Shown: positions 26,032 to 31,359 of the stretch, piece by piece
Numbering within the stretch: position 1 is the stretch's first letter
How the letters are laid out: every line of letters begins with the position of its first letter
Origin: a virus
Virus record (IMG/VR): IMGVR_UViG_3300032235_000767
Coordinates: 1-31,359 of that record
Strand: one strand, 5' to 3'
DNA: 31,359 bases
Position numbers and translations under genes: made by a program
The notes under the pieces: generated by a model
The model's database searches: none
Told to the model about the DNA's origin: nothing
The model's input: only the letters and a program-made list of their open reading frames with translations

Positions 26032-26063
26032 TTTGTAAATGTGAATATTTTTTCGTATCTTTG
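26032..26063 (+). promoter_or_regulatory. Bacteroidota-type promoter for the sugar-nucleotide genes
   Basis: TTTG at 26032-26035, a 20-base gap, then TATCTTTG at 26056-26063 within TTTTTTCGTATCTTTGTA. The epimerase ATG is 18 bases downstream. It probably drives all genes to about 30984, which are joined by ATGA-type overlaps. Confidence 0.85.
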
Positions 26064-26081
26064 TAAAAATAAAAAATAATT

Positions 26082-26927
26082 ATGAAAATATTAGTGACAG
26101 GTGGTGCCGGATTTATCGGTATGAATTTGATAAAAAAATTATTAAAAGAAGGTCATCAAGTTCATTCATTAGATAATTATGAAACTGGGTTTAAAGAAAA
26201 CCATATAGATGGAGCAACCTATATAGAAGGAGATATTGAAACTATATTGTATTTAGATGGTGATTATGATTTAGTTTACCATCTAGCAGCACTATCTCGT
26301 ATTCAACCTTCATTTGAAGATCCAACTGAAACCTTCAGGGTAAATACCAATGGATGTCAAGTAGTTGCAGAATGGGCCAAACAAAAGAAAGTAAAAGTTA
26401 TATACTCAGGGTCATCTTCTAGATGGCATGACCCATACCAATCACCTTATGCATGTTTCAAACACATGGGCGAGGAAATTTTTAAAATGTATCGAAAAGT
26501 TTATGAACTTGATGTAGAGATTTGTAGATTTTATAATGTGTATGGACCTGGAGAAATAGTAGATGGAGATTGGGCAGCAGTAATCGGAATTTGGAGAAGA
26601 CAAGTTAGAGATGGATTACCTATCACAATAATAGGTGATGGTGAACAAAGAAGAGACTTTACTCATGTCGATGATATTATTGATGCACTTTACAAAGTAG
26701 GTATGAGTTCAGAAAAACATGAAGATGCATGGGAATTCGGAACTGGTATAAATTACTCCATAAACGAAGTGTATGAAATGTTTAAAGAAAAATTTGGAGT
26801 AGATAAAATTTATTTACCAGACCAGTCAGGAAATTATCGTAAAACTTTAAGAGAAAATGATGATACATTGGAAAGATTGGGATGGGAACCACAAAATAGA
26901 TTGAAAGATTATATAAATAGTTTATGA
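26082..26927 (+). CDS. NAD-dependent sugar-nucleotide epimerase/dehydratase (SDR family)
   Basis: A 281-residue extended short-chain dehydrogenase. The NAD-binding motif is TGGAGFIG near the N-terminus with D31 following (HSLDNY); YHLAALSR is the NAD-contact strand; the active-site tyrosine and lysine are Y123 and K127 in SPYACFKHMGEE, with the serine in SGSSSRW; RFYNVYGPGE and FTHVDDIIDAL complete the family pattern. UDP-glucose 4-epimerase-like activity is most likely, but a dehydratase or other epimerase cannot be excluded. It overlaps the next gene, a nucleotide-sugar dehydrogenase, by four bases (ATGA), so both probably act on the same sugar-nucleotide pool. Confidence 0.92.
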   Translation: MKILVTGGAGFIGMNLIKKLLKEGHQVHSLDNYETGFKENHIDGATYIEGDIETILYLDGDYDLVYHLAALSRIQPSFEDPTETFRVNTNGCQVVAEWAKQKKVKVIYSGSSSRWHDPYQSPYACFKHMGEEIFKMYRKVYELDVEICRFYNVYGPGEIVDGDWAAVIGIWRRQVRDGLPITIIGDGEQRRDFTHVDDIIDALYKVGMSSEKHEDAWEFGTGINYSINEVYEMFKEKFGVDKIYLPDQSGNYRKTLRENDDTLERLGWEPQNRLKDYINSL

Positions 26928-27742
26928 TAATTGGAATTGTAGGACAAGGATTTGTAGGTAACGCAGTTTATCGAAAATTCAAAAGTTATTACGAAGTTAG
27001 AACATTTGATTTAGATGTTACAAAAAGAAATTCAACATTTGAAGAAGTTTCGGAATCAGATTATGTATTTGTATGTTTACCAACTCCAATGAATAGAGAT
27101 GGTTCATGTAATATTGATATTGTAGAAGGTGTTATTAAACAACTTGATGAGGTAGGTAAAACAAAAGGTATTGTAGTTAAATCTACTATACCACCAATGA
27201 CTACCGAAAAGTGGAATAAGAAATACAAAACAAATGTAGTATTCAATCCAGAGTTTTTGACCGAGAGAAATGCTGTATCTGATTATGAAAATCAAAATAG
27301 AATTATCTTAGGTGGACCTAGACCTACTACAACTGAATTAAAACAAATATTCTCAAAAGTATTTCCAAAGGCACATATTATTAAAACCGATTCAACTTAT
27401 GCTGAGATGGTTAAGTACACAACCAATACATTTCTTTCAGTAAAAGTTTCTTTCGCAAATGAAATTTATCAATTGTGTAATAAGGTAGGAGCAGATTACG
27501 ATAAAGTAATTGAATATGCTACTATGGATGAAAGACTAGGAGAATCACATTGGGGAGTACCTGGTCACGATGGTGATTTTGGATTCGGTGGACATTGTTT
27601 TCCAAAGGATTTAGCTGCCCTCTTACACTTAACCAACGAATTAGGAACAATTAATAATGTTCTTTCTGCAACCCAACAAACTAACAATGAAGTTAGACAA
27701 AATCGAGACTGGGAAGGAATGAAAGGAAGAGCAGTTGTATGA
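26924..27742 (+). CDS. UDP-glucose/GDP-mannose dehydrogenase family protein, lacking the C-terminal domain
   Basis: A 272-residue protein with the N-terminal NAD domain (GIVGQGFVGNAVYRKF, VFVCLPTP, VVKSTIPP, FNPEFLTE) and the central domain with the catalytic cysteine C225 in FGFGGHCFPKD. Typical family members run to about 400-450 residues and add a C-terminal UDP-binding domain, missing here. It may therefore oxidise a nucleotide sugar to the uronic acid using an unusual substrate mode, or perform only part of the reaction. The catalytic residues are conserved, and the ATGA overlaps on both sides show an intact operon gene, so a simple truncation by mutation is less likely. Confidence 0.9.
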   Translation: MIIGIVGQGFVGNAVYRKFKSYYEVRTFDLDVTKRNSTFEEVSESDYVFVCLPTPMNRDGSCNIDIVEGVIKQLDEVGKTKGIVVKSTIPPMTTEKWNKKYKTNVVFNPEFLTERNAVSDYENQNRIILGGPRPTTTELKQIFSKVFPKAHIIKTDSTYAEMVKYTTNTFLSVKVSFANEIYQLCNKVGADYDKVIEYATMDERLGESHWGVPGHDGDFGFGGHCFPKDLAALLHLTNELGTINNVLSATQQTNNEVRQNRDWEGMKGRAVV

Positions 27743-28638
27743 TGAACAAAATAACTTTCATTTACGCCCATGAAGGAGAAGAATGGTCAACTCCCATGTC
27801 ACTTGCAAAAGAGTTTGATTCTATTGGATGGAATGTTGAATTTGTTTCCATTGGTTCTAATAGGTTGCAAAATTGGAATGATTCTCATATTAAAACTTGG
27901 TTAAATTCTGACCCACAAACTGATATTGTATTGTTCATGGATTGGGGTAGATTTGATTCAGTCTTTTTAAATAAAAATTTAGTAGATGCATTTTGGGTAC
28001 AAGAAAGTGGAGATGACCCTCAAAACTTTGAAAGGAATTTTCCAAAATCAGAAAGATTTCATATAACACTTTCACCTGATGCAGATGCAACTGAAGAATA
28101 TAAACGAAGGGGTAGAGATGCATATTGGTGGACTCATTTTGCAGATACTAGAGTTCAGTTTCCAATCCAAACTAAACCAGAATATGTTGCAGTAACCACT
28201 CGTGGAGTGGGTAATTCACAATTCTTGGATACAATTACTCAGCATGGAGATGGTTCTATTGGTAATAAAAATAATTTGGATTATAAACACCATACCGAAT
28301 TTTTGAATAAAGGATTAATGGTAATTCAAAATTCAAGATTTGGTGAAATTACACGTAGAATATTTGAAGGAATGGCATGTGGTAAAATGATTCTATGTGA
28401 TAGATTAAATGAATCTAAAAGATTACATGAATTATTTAGAGAAGGTGAAGATATTGTGTTCTATGATGATATAATTGATTGTGTAAATAAGATAAATTAC
28501 TACACCGAAAATTCAGAAGAAAGAGAACGAATCTCAAAAAATGGTTATGAGGTTTGTTTAGAAAATCATACACAAAAACAAAGAGTAGATTTTATTATTA
28601 AAAAATGGAAAGAATGGAAAAACTCCCTATCTCAATAG
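27739..28638 (+). CDS. Glycosyltransferase, GT-B type (CgeB/Glyco_trans_1_2-like)
   Basis: A 299-residue protein. The N-terminal half starts ITFIYAHEGEEWSTPMSLAK and has a VLFMDWGRFD strand and FWVQESGDDP; the C-terminal half has FGEITRRIFEGMACGKMILC with a following HELFREGEDIVFYDD, the donor-binding pattern of CgeB-like glycosyltransferases. It is short for a two-domain GT-B enzyme but all expected segments are there. Two ATG codons in tandem (27739, 27742) follow the upstream gene's TGA by overlap. It overlaps the next gene by 34 bases. Confidence 0.82.
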   Translation: MMNKITFIYAHEGEEWSTPMSLAKEFDSIGWNVEFVSIGSNRLQNWNDSHIKTWLNSDPQTDIVLFMDWGRFDSVFLNKNLVDAFWVQESGDDPQNFERNFPKSERFHITLSPDADATEEYKRRGRDAYWWTHFADTRVQFPIQTKPEYVAVTTRGVGNSQFLDTITQHGDGSIGNKNNLDYKHHTEFLNKGLMVIQNSRFGEITRRIFEGMACGKMILCDRLNESKRLHELFREGEDIVFYDDIIDCVNKINYYTENSEERERISKNGYEVCLENHTQKQRVDFIIKKWKEWKNSLSQ

Positions 28639-29423
28639 GAATATTAGGCTGGAATAGTAATAATTCATCATTACCAAATACATTATTTTCTTATTTAAGA
28701 AATGGGTTTTTGGACATAAGCGATGATATTACAATATTCTTTCAAGAAATAAAAGAAGAAGATATTAAATTGGCTAATTATTTTAATATCAAATATATTG
28801 GTGCAGATACTAATGTTGGAATTGCAAATGCTTTTTATAAATTAGTAGAAAACTCAAAATATGAAAATTTCTTAATATTAGAACACGATTGGTATTTGCA
28901 AGAAAATGTAGAAACTACATTTAGTAGAATTTCATCTTCTATAAACTTATTAGATAATGGGTTTGATTGTATTAAAATGAGAAGTATGGTAAGACCTGGA
29001 TTCACCGATTTTTCAGTAATACGGTATATGGAAAATCCATTAGGATATTTTGATGATGAATTACAATTATCATATCCACATTTATTGGATACCTGTCATA
29101 TTTTTAAAGATATTCATCATCACTTTCCAAATGAAATATCACAAATGTACGATGGGGAATGTATGTATTACACTTCATCTTCAAGGTATGGAAATTATAC
29201 AAACAATCCATGTATGTATAAGACAAAATTTTTCAAAGAAATATTAGAAAAGTTTTTGGGTGATAAAGACTCTTTGGAAGGATTAATATCACGCTGGTGG
29301 GCTCACCAAAATTTTAAAGTAGCACATTCGGAAGGTTTATTCACTCATTTTGATATTGTAAAATATGCACCATACTGGGATACTATAAATTATTACACGA
29401 AAGAAAAAGGAATATTACGATAG
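28605..29423 (+). CDS. Putative glycosyltransferase (GT-A, GT2-like)
   Basis: A 272-residue protein with PISIGILGWNSNNSSLPNTL at the start, a nucleotide-binding-like ITIFFQEI and a LILEHDWYL segment in the DxD position (EHD in place of DxD). NVGIANAFYKLVENS before it resembles the GT2 helix that precedes the metal site. The His- and Tyr-rich centre has no other recognised motif. It overlaps the previous glycosyltransferase by 34 bases; a second in-frame ATG at 28614 is a possible start. The assignment as a glycosyltransferase is plausible from fold pattern and context; donor and acceptor are unknown. Confidence 0.68.
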   Translation: MERMEKLPISIGILGWNSNNSSLPNTLFSYLRNGFLDISDDITIFFQEIKEEDIKLANYFNIKYIGADTNVGIANAFYKLVENSKYENFLILEHDWYLQENVETTFSRISSSINLLDNGFDCIKMRSMVRPGFTDFSVIRYMENPLGYFDDELQLSYPHLLDTCHIFKDIHHHFPNEISQMYDGECMYYTSSSRYGNYTNNPCMYKTKFFKEILEKFLGDKDSLEGLISRWWAHQNFKVAHSEGLFTHFDIVKYAPYWDTINYYTKEKGILR

Positions 29424-29428
29424 ATAAA

Positions 29429-29617
29429 ATGGAAAACCAAGCAAAAATAGCACTTCGTTTATCTGGATTAATAAGAAATTCATTTTTTTGTTTTCCATAC
29501 ATTTACAATTCTTTTTTGAATAGTGAATACAAAGTTGATGTTTTTATTCATACTTGGAATGAATCTCCAACAATTTCTTTATATAATCCACTAAAATTCA
29601 GATATAACAATATATGA
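29429..29617 (+). CDS. Truncated paralogue of the family encoded at 31002 (N-terminal fragment)
   Basis: A 62-residue protein. KIALRLSGLIRNSF, DVFIHTWNESP and YNPLKFRY correspond in order to KVALLLSGLPRKVN, DVYLHAWKDED and QEPFKFTKY in the protein starting at 31002. Members of this family, found near capsule and glycan genes, are several times longer, so only the first unit remains. The stop codon TGA overlaps the start of the next gene (ATGA), implying that the deletion left a neat junction. It may be a non-functional relic retained for translational coupling. Confidence 0.6.
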   Translation: MENQAKIALRLSGLIRNSFFCFPYIYNSFLNSEYKVDVFIHTWNESPTISLYNPLKFRYNNI

Positions 29618-30984
29618 AAAATAAAATTAAGTTAATTATATTTGATTTAGATGGTGTTTTAGTTGAGGCAAAAACCATTCATTTTGATGCTCTTAACGAA
29701 GCTCTAGGTGAAAAATACTCTATATCGTGGAATGAACATCTTTCAATTTATGATGGATTAAAAACATCACAGAAGTTGGATATGTTAAGTGAAAGAAAAG
29801 GATTACCAAAAGATGAGCATCAAAAAGTTTGGGAAACAAAACAAAAAATAACATTAGAAAAATTAAAGGAATTAAAACCAAATGAAAAACTCCAAGAAGT
29901 TATGGAGTTTTTATCTACTAAAAGATACAAGATTGCAGTATGTTCCAATTCAATTAGAAAAACAATTTTGACTGTTCTTTCTAAATTTGGTATTATGGAA
30001 TATATGGATTTGGTAATATCAAACGAGGATGTAAAAAACTCCAAACCCCACCCTGAAATGTATTGGAAAGCAATTTCAATGATGAGTGTATTACCAGAAC
30101 AAACCCTTATTGTAGAAGACTCACCTTATGGATTACTTGCTGCATCTCGTTCCAAATCACATATCCTACGAGTTAAAAATCCAAAAGAAGTTACAATACA
30201 AAATCTTGAAAATAAATTAAATGAAATTAATATGGGAGAAATACAATCAACACCAGCATGGAGAGATGAAAAACTAAATGTATTAATACCTATGGCAGGG
30301 GCAGGTTCACGATTTGAACAAGCAGGATATACATTTCCAAAACCATTAATTGAGGTGAGGGGGAAACCTATGATTCAAGTAGTGGTTGAGAATCTAAACA
30401 TAAAGGCTAATTATATTTATGTGGTTCAGAAATCACATAGAGAAAAATATAACTTGGATACCTTACTAAATCTAATTACACCTGGATGTAAAATAGTAGA
30501 AACCGAAGGTGTGACCGAGGGTGCAGCTTGTACTGCACTTCTCGCCAAAGAACATATCAACTCCGAAAATCCATTATTCTTTGCCAACTCTGACCAATTC
30601 GTAGAATGGGATTCTAATGAATTCATGTATAAAATGAATGAAACTGATGTAGATGGTGGTATTGTATCATTTAGAGCAACTCACCCAAAGTGGTCATTTG
30701 CAAAAATAGATGAAAATGGATTAGTAACCGAAGTTGCAGAAAAGAACCCAATTTCAGATATTGCAACCGTGGGATATTATTTTTGGAAACATGGTTCTGA
30801 TTTTGTAAAGTACGCAGAACAAATGATTGAAAATAACATTCGTGTAAATAATGAATTTTATGTTTGTCCTGTATTCAATCAGGCCATAGTAGATGGTAAA
30901 CAAATTCGTACATTTGATATTCCAAAGATGTGGGGATTGGGCACACCAGAAGATTTAAATTATTATTTGGAAAATTATAAATAA
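29614..30984 (+). CDS. Fusion of HAD-superfamily phosphatase/phosphomutase and sugar nucleotidyltransferase
   Basis: A 456-residue two-domain protein. Residues 5-215: HAD hydrolase with DLDGVL (nucleophile D11, acid/base D13), CSNS (motif II), SKPHPEMY (motif III lysine) and VEDSPYG (motif IV), closest in style to beta-phosphoglucomutase and sugar phosphatases. Residues about 222-456: nucleotidyltransferase starting VLIPMAGAGSRF with TFPKPLIEVRGKPM (the phosphate-binding G-x-G-x-R and PKP signature) and FANSDQFVEW. Together the two could convert a hexose phosphate to its 1-phosphate and activate it to an NDP-sugar, or control a nucleotide-sugar pool. It overlaps the fragment upstream by four bases and ends inside the next promoter region. 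Confidence 0.88.
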   Translation: MKNKIKLIIFDLDGVLVEAKTIHFDALNEALGEKYSISWNEHLSIYDGLKTSQKLDMLSERKGLPKDEHQKVWETKQKITLEKLKELKPNEKLQEVMEFLSTKRYKIAVCSNSIRKTILTVLSKFGIMEYMDLVISNEDVKNSKPHPEMYWKAISMMSVLPEQTLIVEDSPYGLLAASRSKSHILRVKNPKEVTIQNLENKLNEINMGEIQSTPAWRDEKLNVLIPMAGAGSRFEQAGYTFPKPLIEVRGKPMIQVVVENLNIKANYIYVVQKSHREKYNLDTLLNLITPGCKIVETEGVTEGAACTALLAKEHINSENPLFFANSDQFVEWDSNEFMYKMNETDVDGGIVSFRATHPKWSFAKIDENGLVTEVAEKNPISDIATVGYYFWKHGSDFVKYAEQMIENNIRVNNEFYVCPVFNQAIVDGKQIRTFDIPKMWGLGTPEDLNYYLENYK

Positions 30985-30997
30985 TTTCGTATATTTG
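30966..30997 (+). promoter_or_regulatory. Bacteroidota-type promoter overlapping the end of the fusion gene, nearly leaderless
   Basis: TTTG at 30966-30969, a 20-base gap, then TATATTTG at 30990-30997, preceded by TTTCG. The -33 box is inside the last codons of the upstream gene. Only four bases separate the -7 element from the ATG at 31002, so the transcript would have almost no leader. Confidence 0.75.
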
Positions 30998-31001
30998 TAA
31001 A

Positions 31002-31313
31002 ATGAAAGTAGCATTGTTATTGTCTGGTTTGCCACGAAAAGTTAACGAAGGATATGAACACACGTGGAAACATATCATAGAAAACTATGATACTGATGTT
31101 TATTTACATGCTTGGAAGGATGAAGACTGGGAATTAGTACCAAAAACATACTCTAATGCCAAATCATTACAAATACAAGAACCATTCAAATTTACAAAAT
31201 ATAAAGAAGGTATAATACTACCTCATTCGGATACATCAAGACCTATACCACAATATGATGTTATGAGTTGTTTTAGACAACTACCAATGTTTTATAGTTG
31301 GCAAATGGGATAG
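31002..31313 (+). CDS. Family member interrupted by an in-frame TAG (probable pseudogene)
   Basis: A 103-residue reading frame whose start KVALLLSGLPRKVN and DVYLHAWKDED match the fragment at 29429-29617, followed by PQYDVMSCFRQLPMFYSWQMG. It stops at TAG 31311-31313, yet the same frame continues beyond the stop as KPLYDSMIEYDVVII to the window end, which is what the family would show before its arginine/aspartate motif. The TAG therefore looks like a nonsense mutation or sequencing error rather than the natural end. The window cuts the rest. Confidence 0.6.
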   Translation: MKVALLLSGLPRKVNEGYEHTWKHIIENYDTDVYLHAWKDEDWELVPKTYSNAKSLQIQEPFKFTKYKEGIILPHSDTSRPIPQYDVMSCFRQLPMFYSWQMG

Positions 31314-31359
31314 AAACCATTATATGATTCAATGATCGAATATGATGTTGTAATTATAA
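31314..31359 (+). other. In-frame continuation of the interrupted gene beyond the TAG
   Basis: Codons after the TAG read KPLYDSMIEYDVVII in the same frame without a further stop until the window edge. The YDVVI strand fits this protein family, indicating that the sequence is still coding-like downstream of the stop. Confidence 0.5.

Noticed and set aside
31311-31313. TAG recoded as a sense codon, as in some Bacteroidota phages
   Set aside because: Long conserved genes (polymerase, GroEL, receptor) contain no internal TAG, and TAG ends genes at natural positions (2278, 14274, 18365, 20302, 28638, 29423).

Overview
The window reads as part of a large, T4-like tailed-phage genome whose host is probably a member of the Bacteroidota. 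Every supported gene lies on the + strand, genes are packed with 1 to 8 base overlaps or gaps of a few bases, and no intergenic stretch exceeds about 120 bases. Phage identity rests on a T4-type replisome: family B DNA polymerase (gp43 type), sliding clamp (gp45 type) and the two clamp-loader subunits (gp44 and gp62 types). Host identity rests on promoters of the Bacteroidota form (TTTG, a 20-base gap, then TAnnTTTG), on start codons mostly lacking a Shine-Dalgarno sequence, and on a complete TonB-dependent outer-membrane receptor of the Bacteroidota type. No structural, packaging, lysis, tRNA, integrase or CRISPR element is visible.

Layout. 1-2280: class I ribonucleotide reductase large subunit, thioredoxin and a small HTH protein. 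2288-6538: a TAGT-type putative DNA glycosyltransferase, a small unknown protein and the DNA polymerase. 6539-8297: GroEL with its own promoter and a structured leader. 8314-17655: one apparent transcription unit carrying the clamp, an HD hydrolase, a second TAGT glycosyltransferase, both clamp-loader subunits, GroES, a small unknown protein, an IMP dehydrogenase/GMP reductase family enzyme and the TonB-dependent receptor, closed by the only strong intrinsic terminator seen. 17658-21221: a GT2 glycosyltransferase, an unknown protein, a zinc-ribbon protein, a radical SAM enzyme and a Cas4-like nuclease. 21277-31359: an AT-rich sugar island with several GT-A and GT-B glycosyltransferases, dUTPase, an epimerase, a short nucleotide-sugar dehydrogenase, a HAD-nucleotidyltransferase fusion and two damaged paralogues of one family.

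How the genes may work together. Ribonucleotide reductase, thioredoxin, dUTPase and the IMPDH/GMPR-like enzyme shape the nucleotide pool; the polymerase, clamp and loader copy the genome; GroEL and GroES give the phage a chaperonin pair. The most notable pattern is that one TAGT glycosyltransferase carries a C-terminal extension ending almost exactly like the DNA polymerase (KFFSF), where T4-type polymerases bind the sliding clamp. With a second TAGT enzyme in the clamp operon and a large sugar-nucleotide and glycosyltransferase island, this suggests replication-coupled DNA glycosylation. That is inference: no hydroxymethylating enzyme lies in the window. The second striking point is a full-length TonB-dependent receptor in the same transcription unit as the replisome.
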